From: an uncultured Erythrobacter sp.
GTDB taxonomy: Bacteria; Pseudomonadota; Alphaproteobacteria; Sphingomonadales; Sphingomonadaceae
Assembly (NCBI GenBank): GCA_947488755.1
Contig: CANLAD010000001.1
Span: forward strand, 1,564,247 to 1,628,246
Direction: 5' to 3'
Length of the DNA stretch: 64,000 bases
Shown: positions 37,902 to 47,844 of the stretch, in pieces
Position numbering within the stretch: the stretch's first letter is position 1
Layout of the letters: each line of letters starts with the position of its first letter
Notes under the pieces: model-generated
Told to the model about the DNA's origin: nothing
Seen by the model: only the letters and a program-made list of their open reading frames with translations
Database searches by the model: none
Position numbers and translations under genes: made by a program

Positions 37902-40900
37902 CTAATAATCCCGGCTGATCTCGACTAGCGCGCTGTCGCGACCAATCGTCGTCACGGTCGCCAGCAGGGCGAGCCACCGGGTGATGCGGTATTCGACCTG
38001 TGTGGCGTTGTAGCCCTGCCCGTCGGTGATGAACTCGAGGTATATCCGTTTCCCGATGTTCTCGCCCAGCGCAACGCCCGTACCGCGGCCCAGCGCCGGA
38101 TCGGCAGCGACGATGCGCAATTGGTCAAGCCCTATCGAATCGCGCAGCTCGCCGATCGGGTCCAGCCCGCCTCCGCCGCCCTGCAGCGACGCCAGCGCCG
38201 CGCCAAGCTGCAGCGCATCGGTGGCGGAGAGCGAAGTGACCGAGCCGCCGAACAGCAGGCGCGAGAGGATTTCCTCCTGCGGCAGCGCGGGCGTGGAGGA
38301 GAACGCGACCTCGGGCGTTTGCGCGTTGCCGGTAATGTCGATCGTGACATCGGTGCCATTGGCGCTGGTTTCGGCTTCGATATCGAGCCGGGGGTCGATT
38401 GGCTGGTCGCGGTCAAAGGCGATGCGCCCGCGCGTCAGCTCGAACCGCGTGCCGGCGAACGTGTAATCGCCGCGCACCAGTCGGGCCTCACCGCCGATAC
38501 GCGGGTCATCGACGGTGCCGCGAAGGGCAATGTCGATACCCCACTCGCTGTCCAGCCCCATGCCGTCGACCGCGACCCGGCTGCGGGTGCGCGCATCGAC
38601 GAGATAGCGCCAAGAGGCGGAGGGGGCGCTGGCCTGCGCATCGGCGGTCGTCCCCTCACCGTTGATCTCGCGCGTGGCGATCTGCGGCAAGGCGCGGTCC
38701 TCATCCGCAACGCCCAGGCTCCAGCTTGCGCGGTCGACCTGGACGCGGCCTGCGATCGTGCCGCCAACGCCGCTCGATACGATGCGCAAGGGTCCGGTCA
38801 GTGTTGCGGACAGGCCGTTGGCGTTGAGCAGCTGTGCATCCTCGGCTGCAGCGCGAAGATCTATGCGCGGGCCGCGACCGGCGCCGATTGTGGCAAGGTC
38901 CACCGTGCCGCTGCCGCTGATCGTGCCGCCCCCGTCGGTGCTTCCGGCAAAGCGGGTGATCTCCAGCCGCGAACCGGCGAAGCGTCCTCGGGCGGTCACA
39001 TCCTCGATATCGGTCCCGGATATCGCACTCTGCAAACGCAGATCGTCGCTGGCGAGATCGCCGACAATGCGCGGATCGTCGAGTGTGCCGGTGGCGCGCG
39101 CCTCGACCGTGAGCGGGCCGGTAAGGTCGAACACCTCGATCGCAGCCAGCCGCCAGAGGGATTCCGCCGCGCCGCTGTAACGCAGGGAGGCATCGAGCCG
39201 CCCCTGCCCGAGCCGCTCGGCTATTCCGCCGGTGCGCGACAGGCCGGTGATCCGCGCATCGAAGCGGCCGAGCTCGGCCGTATCCTCGCGCAGCCGAGCG
39301 CCTGCGACCAAGCGGTCGGGCCGGAGGTCGGCGACGGCGTAAACATCGATTGGGCGCGAGGAGAGCACGAGACCCGAACGAGTAAAATCGTCGATCTTGA
39401 TCCGCGCTGTGCCGGTTGGCGGCGCGGCCCCGCGCTGGTTCCATTCGAGGACACCCGACACGCGCCCGCCCAGGCCAAGCTCCGCGCCGGAGAGATCGGC
39501 AAGACGCAGCGGCATGCGTGCCAGGCGCGCGTCCAGCGTGGTCTCGCCGCCGCCGATCTGTCCTTCGAGAATGGTGTAGCCGTTGGCATAGCCAACCTGC
39601 GTTGGCGCGAGCCGATAGCCACCGTCCTCAAGGGGGGTCAGGACCGCGCGGCGCGGCATTGAGATATCGCGGCCCGCATACTGCCCCTGCGCGATCACCG
39701 CGATCCGATCCGGCGTAAATCCACCGGCGAGCTTGAGCGAGAAGCGATCCTGCCGCCGCCCCGCGATCGCCGCAGTCAGTTCGCCGCTCCCATCGACAAT
39801 TTCCGCTTCGGCGGAGAACGCCGCGACTGCAAGCGCGCCATATTGCAGACCCGCGCCCTCCACGCTCGCGTCAATAGTGGTGCTCTCGCCGCCAAACGTG
39901 CCGCTCGCATCGATGTCGGCGCTCTCCAGCGCGATGGTGGTTTCCCCTCCAAAGGTCGCATTGCGCGCCTGAATATCCGCATCGAAGCGCTGGGCATCGC
40001 CGGGCCCGGGCGCGATGCTCACGGTTCCGTCGAGCCCGCCACCATTCAGGGCGAGATCGCCGGAAATCCCCGCATCGCCAAACGTCAGAGCGCCGGTGAC
40101 ATCGGTGCGATAGACCCGCAAGCGGTCGATATCGACGCGAGTAGGCGCGCCATCGCCGGGCAAAGCCAGACCGAGCTCGCCATCGAACGGACCGAGCAGC
40201 GATCCACCCGATACGTCGATTGCAAAACCGCGATCATCAGGAGCGAGTGCGACCCGCACATCGCTCAGTCCCGCAGCCGGAAGCGGATCGGCCAGCATCA
40301 ACTCGCCGCGCGGGCCTTCGCCATCAATCACGCCGTCAAACGTGAAGGCGCCGTATTCAACATGCTCCCCGGAACCTGCGAGGATCGTGCGCCCATCCTC
40401 GATCCGGCTGTCGAGCTGGGCGTCCAGCCGTTCGCTGTCGAGCACTACGTCGTTCAACGCGATCGGCCGCCCGCCGCCCATGCCGAGTGTGCCGGTGAAG
40501 GCGACCTGCTCGCCCGCGACATTCGCGACGGTGCTGTTCGTCACGTCGCGCAATTGTCCGTCGAGATCGGCCTGAAGGCTCCACGGCTCTTCCGATCCGA
40601 AGCGCACGCGAATATCGCCGGTGCCGCTGACCTCGCCGACATCCTCGATTGCGATGCCGTCCACGTTGACTGGCCCGGCAATCGCGTAATCGCCGCTTGC
40701 CGTGTCGCCGCGCAATGCGAGCCGCGCGTCGAGGCCGGGGAAGGCGATCCGCACATCGTCGGTCAGCAGGCGGTTGCCGGTGTAGACCAGAGTGCCTCGC
40801 AGCGTGCCATCGACCAGACGCGGATCGACATAGCCGCTGCCGGTCACGATCCGCTCGACCTGCGCATCGAGGGGCAAGGTGAAGCGGGTGCCGTCATAGG

Positions 40901-42128
40901 TCGCGGTGCCCGCCTGGACCAGATCGCGCGCGGTGATCGTGTCGCCGACCTGTAGCGTATCGACCGTCAGCCGGTGATCCACGGCAAGATCGCGGAATGC
41001 GCCATCGATCGTCGCGGCGAGCTGCGCGCCTTCGAACCGGGCGGTATCACCCAGCAGATCCGGATCGCGCAGGATCGCGCGCGCTTCGATATCGTCTGCC
41101 GCGTTGCCTGCCAGGTCGAGCGCGCCCTCGCCCGCAAGATCTAGCGCCGAGGTGATCGCCCGGACCTCGCCGTCGAACACGCTGCTTTCCAGCGTGCCCA
41201 TCAGCGCCACCGACACACTCTCTCCCAAAGCGCGACCGGCTATCGAGTCATTGCCAAGTGTCGGATAGTACTGGCCCAGCAGGCCATATGTCCCGGCATC
41301 GTTGGTTACGCGGAAACCGGCGAGGGTTTGCGATGTGGGATCGTCCGCACCGCTCCGCTTCGCCACCAGCGCGTGGCCGAGCCAGCGCGACCACGTCCCG
41401 TCGCCTTCGATCCGCGCGCGGTAGGCACCCTCGATTCCGGCCATCGCGACGATCGGGCCGTCCTCCGCCGCGCGGTAATCGAGCGCCAGGTCGAACTGAT
41501 CATCCTCCGGCACTGAGTCGAGTAGCAATTCGATCCGATCGCGCGTACCCAGCCGACCCTTGGCATCGATCAGCGCGCGTCCCTCGCGAATGTCGACCTC
41601 GGCGAGGAAATCGACGCGCTGCGGGCGCTCACCGGCGATACCGCGCGCCAGCATCAGTCGCTCGATTTCGAAGCGGTCGATGCGGATGTCGAAATCGGGC
41701 AGCAGCGGTGCGTCGGGATCACCCGGCAGCAATTCGGGAAGCCGTTCCAGCGTCGCACGCCGGGCGATCAGCTCACGTATGTCGAGCCCGCTCCACAGCC
41801 AGGCCAGCGGTCGCCAATCGAGCTCGACCACGGGAATGGTGAGGAATACGCCCTGCGGGTCCGACAACACCACATCGTGCAGCACGGCCTGCCCGTACAG
41901 ATCACCCTCGATCCGCCCGACTTCAAAGCGCAGGCCCGACGCAGGCGAGACCTGCGCGATCTGATCGGTGACGAAGCGCTTGCCAATGGGCGAGGACAGA
42001 AACGCCGCCGCCAGCAGCAGAGGCGTGAGGATGATCGCCAGCGCCCAGCCGACCCGCTTCGCCCAGCGCCGCTTTCGCTTGCGCTCGGGCTGGTCGTCAT
42101 CATGCATGTCGATCTCTTGCTCAGCCAT
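37902..42128 (-). CDS. tamB: Translocation and assembly module protein TamB
   Basis: Very long (1408 residues) bridge protein between inner and outer membranes that aids assembly of outer-membrane proteins and lipid transport. An N-terminal basic stretch and one membrane anchor (VGWALAIILTPLLLAAAFLS) are followed by a long beta-rich repetitive middle. The C-terminal DUF490/TamB domain (PEVAFSSTPALPQEEILSRL, LFGGSVTSLSATDALQLGAA) is recognisable. The ATG shares one base with the tamA stop (TGATG), so the two are made together. A GC-rich antisense frame spans parts of it and is not a gene. Confidence 0.93.
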   Translation of the reverse strand: MAEQEIDMHDDDQPERKRKRRWAKRVGWALAIILTPLLLAAAFLSSPIGKRFVTDQIAQVSPASGLRFEVGRIEGDLYGQAVLHDVVLSDPQGVFLTIPVVELDWRPLAWLWSGLDIRELIARRATLERLPELLPGDPDAPLLPDFDIRIDRFEIERLMLARGIAGERPQRVDFLAEVDIREGRALIDAKGRLGTRDRIELLLDSVPEDDQFDLALDYRAAEDGPIVAMAGIEGAYRARIEGDGTWSRWLGHALVAKRSGADDPTSQTLAGFRVTNDAGTYGLLGQYYPTLGNDSIAGRALGESVSVALMGTLESSVFDGEVRAITSALDLAGEGALDLAGNAADDIEARAILRDPDLLGDTARFEGAQLAATIDGAFRDLAVDHRLTVDTLQVGDTITARDLVQAGTATYDGTRFTLPLDAQVERIVTGSGYVDPRLVDGTLRGTLVYTGNRLLTDDVRIAFPGLDARLALRGDTASGDYAIAGPVNVDGIAIEDVGEVSGTGDIRVRFGSEEPWSLQADLDGQLRDVTNSTVANVAGEQVAFTGTLGMGGGRPIALNDVVLDSERLDAQLDSRIEDGRTILAGSGEHVEYGAFTFDGVIDGEGPRGELMLADPLPAAGLSDVRVALAPDDRGFAIDVSGGSLLGPFDGELGLALPGDGAPTRVDIDRLRVYRTDVTGALTFGDAGISGDLALNGGGLDGTVSIAPGPGDAQRFDADIQARNATFGGETTIALESADIDASGTFGGESTTIDASVEGAGLQYGALAVAAFSAEAEIVDGSGELTAAIAGRRQDRFSLKLAGGFTPDRIAVIAQGQYAGRDISMPRRAVLTPLEDGGYRLAPTQVGYANGYTILEGQIGGGETTLDARLARMPLRLADLSGAELGLGGRVSGVLEWNQRGAAPPTGTARIKIDDFTRSGLVLSSRPIDVYAVADLRPDRLVAGARLREDTAELGRFDARITGLSRTGGIAERLGQGRLDASLRYSGAAESLWRLAAIEVFDLTGPLTVEARATGTLDDPRIVGDLASDDLRLQSAISGTDIEDVTARGRFAGSRLEITRFAGSTDGGGTISGSGTVDLATIGAGRGPRIDLRAAAEDAQLLNANGLSATLTGPLRIVSSGVGGTIAGRVQVDRASWSLGVADEDRALPQIATREINGEGTTADAQASAPSASWRYLVDARTRSRVAVDGMGLDSEWGIDIALRGTVDDPRIGGEARLVRGDYTFAGTRFELTRGRIAFDRDQPIDPRLDIEAETSANGTDVTIDITGNAQTPEVAFSSTPALPQEEILSRLLFGGSVTSLSATDALQLGAALASLQGGGGGLDPIGELRDSIGLDQLRIVAADPALGRGTGVALGENIGKRIYLEFITDGQGYNATQVEYRITRWLALLATVTTIGRDSALVEISRDY

Positions 42129-44512
42129 CAGAACGCCTGCCCGAGGCTGACGTAAAGCACAACCGGCGCGTCGAACTCACGCGGGTTGAGCGGCACGCCG
42201 ACATCCACGCGGATGGGGCCGAAGCTGGTTTTGTAGCGAGCACCAATGCCCGCACCATACTGGATGAAATCGAAATCAGGCGTGGATCCGAGCGATACGG
42301 AGCCTGCGTCGAAAAACGGCACGATTTCCACAGCACCATCGAGGAAGCCCGTCTGGATCCTCGCTTCGACAGCAACTTCGACGAGTGAGCCGCCACCGGT
42401 CGGTTGTCCCAGATTGTCAATTGGTCCGATACCCTGAAAACCGTAGCCGCGCACCGATCCGCCGCCGCCCGAATATAGACGGCGCGACGGCGCGATTTCG
42501 AATGCCTCGGCGCCCTGTATCGTCGCCAACGCCACGCGACCCGCCACTACTGTCGAGCCGAAGGGTTGATAGTAGCTCGCATCCACCCTCGCGCGCAGAT
42601 AGAAGGTTTCCGTTTCCTCATCGAGCGAGCGTGAGACTTCCGGTGCGAGAAAGCCCGTCACGCGATATCCGGTCGTGGGGTCCAGCAGGTCGTCGCTGGC
42701 ATCGATCGTCGCGCTGCCGAACACGCTGCCGATAAGGTATTCCTGTCGCGGTAGCCGGACCGCGCCCCGCGTGCGGTTGCGCTCATCGGTGTAGAGCACC
42801 TCCGCACCGACCTGCCAGCTAAGCGGTTTCTGGAACAGCAGGTTGGACACCCGCTCGAACGACGCGCGCGTCGCCACTGTGCGCGCATCGACCGCTTCTG
42901 TTTCAATGTCGCTGGCATAGGCGTCGATCGTAAGCACCTGGTCACGGGCGCGAAAGTTGTTGCGGCGATAGGTCACGCTGGCAAGCTGTTCGCGAGTGCC
43001 GACGATCCCGCGCAACCGCAGTGCGCCTTCGGGCGGGAACAGGTTGCGGTGCTCCCATCCTGCCTCAAGCTTGAAACCGTCTTCGGTCCCGTATCCGATC
43101 GCACCGGAGATTGTGCGCAAAGGTGCGCGCTCCATTTCGACATCGAGAGCAACGCTGCCCGGCTCGCCATTGCCAGGCGCTTCGACTTCGCGCGGTGTGA
43201 TGACGGCGCTGGAGACAAGCCCGGTCGCCAGGATCGCCCGGCGCAGGTCCGATTGCAGGCTCGCCTGGTAGGTCTCGCCTGCGTTGAAACGGGCGATGCG
43301 TTCGAGGTGACGGCTTGAAAGAAACGAGGGATCGTCGCTCACGACCCCGCCAAACTGGTATTTTCCGCCAGGCTGGACCGGAAGAGTCAGGTCGCCCTCT
43401 TCGCGCGAGTGGTCGATCAGCAGACTTGGTTCATCGACTTCGGAGAAGGGGTAGCCGCTTTCGGACAGCGCGAGGCGAAGTTCGTTCTCCTCCTTCACGA
43501 TCCGATCCGAATAGAGCGGATCGCCCGGACGAATGCCGAAAACCTTGCGCAAAGGCTCGCGCTCCGGGTCGGAAAGGGAGTCGAGTGCGCCCAGATCGAT
43601 TTCACCATAACGATAGCGCACGCCGGGGAGGACATCGAAACGAACCTGCGGATCCTCGGCCACCGCGCGGCGGCCATCGTCGCGCTCATCCTCGGCAACC
43701 CCGCGACGCCCGCCGGAAAGCTGGCGGATCACCTGCGCGTCGTAATATCCGTATGTCCGCAGCATTTCGACCAGCAGCTCCTCATCTGATCGCGCGCGGG
43801 CAGCGAGCTGAGGTACCGTGTCGTCGCCGCTCTCAAGCTGCTCGATCGCAGAAAGCGCGCGGAAGCGTTCGACGAAATCGGTCTGATCGGGGAAGCGATC
43901 GTTCTCGACTGGAAAGGCGAGGATCAACTCATCGCTGATGCGAAATTCCTCGAGCTCGGGATAATTGCCGAGATCGGGCGCTTCGATTTCAGCGAAGGAC
44001 GGAACATTTTCAGCCGGCTCGAGCGGTTCAGGCTCTGGAATAGTCAATCGCTCAAGCGTCGCGTCGACATCCAGCGGAGGGGAGACGTCCGCTGCCGGAA
44101 CATCGTCAAGCGGACCGGTCGGGACGTCTGGCGTGTCGACTTCGGGCACGGTTGGGTCAATGGGATCGTCGGGCTCTGGCTGGTCCGCCACGCGGTCAGG
44201 CTCAGGAAAGTCTTCCTCGGCCTCGACTCCCTCGACCGCCCAGTCGTCAGCATCATCGACCGCATTCTGGGGGATCAGGTCTTCCAGTCGCTGCGGCGGG
44301 GCGAGTTCGGCCGGTGGCGGCTCGACCGGCTGCTTCACCTCGCCGTCGGCATCGGAATCCGCCTCGGTTTCGGCAAGATCATCTGCCTGCGACAGATCTT
44401 GCGGTTGCGACGCCATCCCTCCTTCGGCGTCTTGCGCCAAAGCGTCGCTGCCCCCGAACGCAAAGGCGCACAGGCTCGTCGCAAGGACGATGCTCAGACA
44501 GAAAGGACGCAA
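42128..44512 (-). CDS. tamA: Outer-membrane assembly factor TamA (Omp85 family) with acidic linker
   Basis: BamA-like barrel protein paired with TamB. A signal peptide (RPFCLSIVLATSLCAFAF) is followed by about 150 residues rich in Asp, Glu and Pro, then POTRA domains and a C-terminal 16-strand barrel (VRGYGFQGIGP, FGPIRVDVGVPLNP, ending LYVSLGQAF). At about 794 residues it is longer than the usual 580-700. I chose a TTG at 44512, just after the bpt stop, because the ATG at 44587 would overlap bpt by 71 bases and bury the signal peptide; no good ribosome site is seen for either. Confidence 0.85.
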   Translation of the reverse strand: MRPFCLSIVLATSLCAFAFGGSDALAQDAEGGMASQPQDLSQADDLAETEADSDADGEVKQPVEPPPAELAPPQRLEDLIPQNAVDDADDWAVEGVEAEEDFPEPDRVADQPEPDDPIDPTVPEVDTPDVPTGPLDDVPAADVSPPLDVDATLERLTIPEPEPLEPAENVPSFAEIEAPDLGNYPELEEFRISDELILAFPVENDRFPDQTDFVERFRALSAIEQLESGDDTVPQLAARARSDEELLVEMLRTYGYYDAQVIRQLSGGRRGVAEDERDDGRRAVAEDPQVRFDVLPGVRYRYGEIDLGALDSLSDPEREPLRKVFGIRPGDPLYSDRIVKEENELRLALSESGYPFSEVDEPSLLIDHSREEGDLTLPVQPGGKYQFGGVVSDDPSFLSSRHLERIARFNAGETYQASLQSDLRRAILATGLVSSAVITPREVEAPGNGEPGSVALDVEMERAPLRTISGAIGYGTEDGFKLEAGWEHRNLFPPEGALRLRGIVGTREQLASVTYRRNNFRARDQVLTIDAYASDIETEAVDARTVATRASFERVSNLLFQKPLSWQVGAEVLYTDERNRTRGAVRLPRQEYLIGSVFGSATIDASDDLLDPTTGYRVTGFLAPEVSRSLDEETETFYLRARVDASYYQPFGSTVVAGRVALATIQGAEAFEIAPSRRLYSGGGGSVRGYGFQGIGPIDNLGQPTGGGSLVEVAVEARIQTGFLDGAVEIVPFFDAGSVSLGSTPDFDFIQYGAGIGARYKTSFGPIRVDVGVPLNPREFDAPVVLYVSLGQAF

Positions 44513-44516
44513 ACGC

Positions 44517-45362
44517 TCAACTCGCAGTAAATTTAACGGGTTGCCCGTCCTTACCCCTCGCAGCGGCCATAGTTCCAGCGGTTTCATCCCGCGGTGCCGT
44601 CGCTGCGGCGATCAGCTTGCCTTGTTCCTGGCGATCCATGCGCTGCCAGCCTTCGCGCGTCAGGCGCTCGAGCGGACGATAGCGGACTTTGTACTGCATC
44701 CGCGGACTGCCCTCGACCCAATAGCCGAGATAGACGTAAGGCAGCCCATCACTGGCAGCGCGGCGGATGTGGTCGAGGATGATGTAGTTGCCCAAACCAG
44801 CGCGCGCCGTGTGTTCGGGATCGTAGAACGAATAGATCATCGACAGGCCATCGCCCTGACGATCGGTCAGGCAAGCCCCGACCAGACGCCCCGGCTCTCC
44901 ATTCTCGCCCGGTTCGCGATACTCGACCACGTGGCTGGTGACCGGGGTGTGTTCGATCATGTCGGCATAATCGAGTTCATCCATCGTCGACATTCCACCA
45001 TCGGGATGGCGCACGCTGAGATAGCGCGTGAGCAGTTCGAACTGCTCATCGGTCGCCCAAGGGCGGCACTCCGTTACGATAAGATCGCTGTTGCGCTTGA
45101 TGTCGCGCTTCTGCGTGTTCGAAGGCTTGAATTCGCCAGTGACGACGCGAACCGATACGCAGGCCTGACAGTCAAGGCAGCTTGGACGATAGGCGACGGT
45201 CTGGCTGCGGCGAAAGCCGATTCGGCCCAGCGCTTCGTTCAGCTGGTCCGAATGCGGGCCCTTCAGCTCGGTGAAAACCTTCCGCTCGCTGCGTCCGGGA
45301 AGATAGGGACACGGCGCAGGGCTGGTCACGAAAAAACGGGGGAAGCGGATCGGGGCCGTCAC
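44517..45362 (-). CDS. bpt: Aspartate/glutamate leucyltransferase Bpt (arginyl-tRNA--protein transferase family)
   Basis: N-degron enzyme that adds Leu (bacterial Bpt) or Arg to N-terminal Asp/Glu of proteins, marking them for ClpAP. The N-terminal cysteine motif [16 protein letters not shown], the FYDPEH segment and [20 protein letters not shown] are highly conserved in the family. Length is 281 residues. It lies upstream of tamA with only a few bases between stop and the preferred tamA start. A TTAA-N7-TTAC element is about 80-95 bases before its start. Confidence 0.92.
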   Translation of the reverse strand: MTAPIRFPRFFVTSPAPCPYLPGRSERKVFTELKGPHSDQLNEALGRIGFRRSQTVAYRPSCLDCQACVSVRVVTGEFKPSNTQKRDIKRNSDLIVTECRPWATDEQFELLTRYLSVRHPDGGMSTMDELDYADMIEHTPVTSHVVEYREPGENGEPGRLVGACLTDRQGDGLSMIYSFYDPEHTARAGLGNYIILDHIRRAASDGLPYVYLGYWVEGSPRMQYKVRYRPLERLTREGWQRMDRQEQGKLIAAATAPRDETAGTMAAARGKDGQPVKFTAS

Positions 45363-45443
45363 GGGTCAGACTGTGTCCTGTTGCGGGTCGGAGGAAGGCA
45401 ATGCCTGCTGTTAAGACTTTCTTATGCCTTTTCGGGTTCCGAC

Positions 45444-45458
45444 GTAAAAGACCCTTAA
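45444..45458 (-). promoter_or_regulatory. Weak CtrA-like element upstream of bpt
   Basis: On the minus strand the sequence is TTAA-GGGTCTT-TTAC, one base from the TTAA-N7-TTAA pattern, in an AT-richer patch of the 221-base ilvA-bpt gap. One-mismatch matches are common in AT-rich intergenic DNA. Recorded because two others occur before dcw genes. Confidence 0.15.
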
Positions 45459-45583
45459 CCACGAATCATGGTAAATTTTTGGCTTGTTTGCACAAGAATA
45501 GAGGCTGTCCGATCCATCACGGAGCGATTCGTCGGCCTGCACGCGGGCGCGCGAAATATCCGCGAGACAGCGGATGGCCGCGC

Positions 45584-46849
45584 CTAATTCAGCTCGACGA
45601 CCTGCACGGTGTAGCGCGCCATGCGCAGCGCAGCGACCAGCCGTTCGACCTGTTCGGCATCGCGTGCCTCGCATTCGATATCGGTGATAAGTCCCTTCGC
45701 CGGCAGGGTCGTGAATATCCGCTGATGATAGATTTCGATGATATTGACGTTGTGCTCATCGAACAGCCGCATGACCTTGAACAACGCGCCGGGCCGGTCC
45801 TGCAAGGTGACGCGCAGCCGCGCCAGACGCCCCTGCCGAGCGAGATCGCGCAGCAGGACGTTTGCGAGCAGCCGCGTATCGATATTGCCACCGCATAGCG
45901 GCAGGCCGACCGACTTGCCTGCGAAACGCTGCGGGTTGCTGAGCACCGCGGCGAGACCAGCCGCGCCGGCGCCTTCGACCACCGTTTTTTCAATCTGGAG
46001 CAGCAGCGAAACCGACTTTTCCAGTGCCGGTTCGTCGACCAGCAGAATATCGTCGACCCGCTCGGCGATCACCTGACTGGTGAAGGCGCCCGGTTGCTTG
46101 ACCGCGATTCCCTCGGCCAGCGTGTCCCCGCCGCATTCGCGCGGCTCGCCCTTGAAAGCGGAGAACATGCTGGGGAAAAGTCCCGCCTGCACGCCGACGA
46201 CTTCGATATCGCGGTCCGCCGCCTTCGCCACGGTCGACATTCCGGAGATCAGCCCGCCCCCGCCGATCGGCGTGACGAGACAGTCGAGGTCCGGCTTGGT
46301 TTCAAGCATCTCCAGCGCCACCGTGCCCGCGCCCGCCGCCACAAGCGGATCGTCGAACGGGTGCACGAAGGTCAGCCCCCGCTGCGCCTCCAATTCGCGC
46401 GCATGGGCGTAGGCTTCGTCGAAAGTTTCGCCCTCAAGGACAACATTGCCGCCCACGCTTTCGGTCTGCATCACCTTCACCGTCGGAGTCGTGCGCGGCA
46501 TGACGATTGTGACGGGGACGCCTAGCCGCGTACCGTGATAGGACAGACCCTGGCTGTGATTGCCAGCCGACGCCGCGATAACGCCGCGCGCCCGCTGCTC
46601 TTCGTTGAGATGCAACAGCGCGTTGAGCGCGCCGCGTTCCTTATAGGCGGCGGTGAATTGCAGGTTCTCGAACTTCAGCCAGACATCGGCACCGGTGATC
46701 TGCGAGAGTGTTATCGAGTGCATCATCGGCGTCTTGACCACCGCGCCCTCGATCCGCTCGGCGGCCGCGCGCACATCTTCGATCGTCAGGTCTGCTGGAC
46801 CCGGAGCGGTGTCGGCGGTCGCTGCGCCGAGGGCGTGTTTGGCTTTCAT
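45584..46849 (-). CDS. ilvA: Threonine ammonia-lyase (threonine deaminase)
   Basis: PLP fold-type II enzyme that converts threonine to 2-oxobutyrate for isoleucine synthesis. The PLP lysine lies in TAAYKERGALNALL, the SAGNHSQG and PIGGGGLISG loops follow, and a single C-terminal ACT-type domain (VTLQDRPGALFKVMRLFDEH) is present. Length is 421 residues from the ATG at 46849; the frame continues upstream to 46927 with less conserved sequence. The single ACT domain fits the ~400-residue form, which can be biosynthetic or catabolic. It is divergent from the oxidoreductase gene. Confidence 0.9.
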   Translation of the reverse strand: MKAKHALGAATADTAPGPADLTIEDVRAAAERIEGAVVKTPMMHSITLSQITGADVWLKFENLQFTAAYKERGALNALLHLNEEQRARGVIAASAGNHSQGLSYHGTRLGVPVTIVMPRTTPTVKVMQTESVGGNVVLEGETFDEAYAHARELEAQRGLTFVHPFDDPLVAAGAGTVALEMLETKPDLDCLVTPIGGGGLISGMSTVAKAADRDIEVVGVQAGLFPSMFSAFKGEPRECGGDTLAEGIAVKQPGAFTSQVIAERVDDILLVDEPALEKSVSLLLQIEKTVVEGAGAAGLAAVLSNPQRFAGKSVGLPLCGGNIDTRLLANVLLRDLARQGRLARLRVTLQDRPGALFKVMRLFDEHNVNIIEIYHQRIFTTLPAKGLITDIECEARDAEQVERLVAALRMARYTVQVVELN

Positions 46850-46935
46850 GGCGCTGGCGGGGTTAGGCGGTCGTGCAGCGACGCGCAATTTGATTCCGTT
46901 GGCAAGCGCCCCGCGAGCCGTTAGCACCCGCGACG

Positions 46936-47844
46936 ATGAGTGAAACCCACACCCTCGCCTTTCTCGGCCTTGGCGTCATGGGCGGCCCGATGACCGGACA
47001 CCTCGCACGTGCCGGCCACCAGCTCCGCGCCTACAATCGCTCTCGCGAGCGCGCCAGACGCTGGAGCGATGCGTGGGCTGGCGAGGGGCTTGACGTTGCG
47101 CTTCAACCGACCCCGGCCGAAGCCGCACGCGGTGCCGATATCGTCTTCGTGTGCGTGGGAAACGACGAAGATGTCGCGCAAGTCGTGCTTGGTGAAGATG
47201 GCGCGCTCGCTGCAATGCGAAAGGGCGCTCTGCTGGTCGATCACACAACCACATCTGCTGATATGGCGCGTCGGCTTGGGCAGGAATGTGCAGAGCGCGG
47301 CATCGGTTTTATCGACGCTCCCGTCAGCGGCGGTCAGGCGGGTGCGGAAAACGGACAACTCGCGATAATGTGCGGCGGGCCGGACGAAGCGATGACGCGC
47401 GCGATGCCGGTAATGGACGCCTATGCCAAGGCTGTCGTCCATGTCGGCCCGGTGGGCGCGGGACAGACCGCCAAGATGGCGAACCAGGTGTGCATTGCGG
47501 GCGTGCTTGGCGGACTGTCAGAGGCAATCCGGCTGGCGCAAGGCGCAGGGCTCGATCTCGACAAGACCTACGAGGCGATTTCCGGCGCCGCCGCGCAGAG
47601 CTGGCAGATGGACAATCGCTGGAAGACGATGGTTGCCGACGAGTTCGACTTCGGTTTCGCGATCGACTGGATGCGCAAGGATCTGGGCTATGCGCTGGCC
47701 GAAGCGAACCGGCTCGGCCTGTCTTCGCCCGTCACCGCGCTGGTCGACCAGTTTTATGCCGATATTCAGGCGCAGGGTGGCAACAGGCTTGATACCAGCG
47801 CCCTGATCAGCCGACTGCTAAAGGCTTCCACCACCTCACAATGA
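46936..47844 (+). CDS. NAD(P)-dependent beta-hydroxyacid dehydrogenase (3-hydroxyisobutyrate dehydrogenase family)
   Basis: Oxidoreductase of 302 residues. The Rossmann loop FLGLGVMGGPMTGHL is at the N-terminus. The substrate-binding APVSGGQAGAENGQL and the catalytic lysine segment VGAGQTAKMANQV match the HIBADH/2-hydroxy-3-oxopropionate reductase family. Which beta-hydroxyacid it uses cannot be decided. It overlaps the following amidohydrolase (ATGA), so the two form an operon. Confidence 0.88.
   Translation: MSETHTLAFLGLGVMGGPMTGHLARAGHQLRAYNRSRERARRWSDAWAGEGLDVALQPTPAEAARGADIVFVCVGNDEDVAQVVLGEDGALAAMRKGALLVDHTTTSADMARRLGQECAERGIGFIDAPVSGGQAGAENGQLAIMCGGPDEAMTRAMPVMDAYAKAVVHVGPVGAGQTAKMANQVCIAGVLGGLSEAIRLAQGAGLDLDKTYEAISGAAAQSWQMDNRWKTMVADEFDFGFAIDWMRKDLGYALAEANRLGLSSPVTALVDQFYADIQAQGGNRLDTSALISRLLKASTTSQ

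Noticed and set aside
36983..38000. Prophage remnant around the lysozyme gene
   Set aside because: No integrase, terminase, capsid, tail or holin gene is nearby; neighbours are chromosomal (S41 peptidase, tamB).
38121..39662. Plus-strand frame of 513 codons opposite tamB
   Set aside because: Antisense shadow inside a conserved, co-translated tamB; no recognisable domain.
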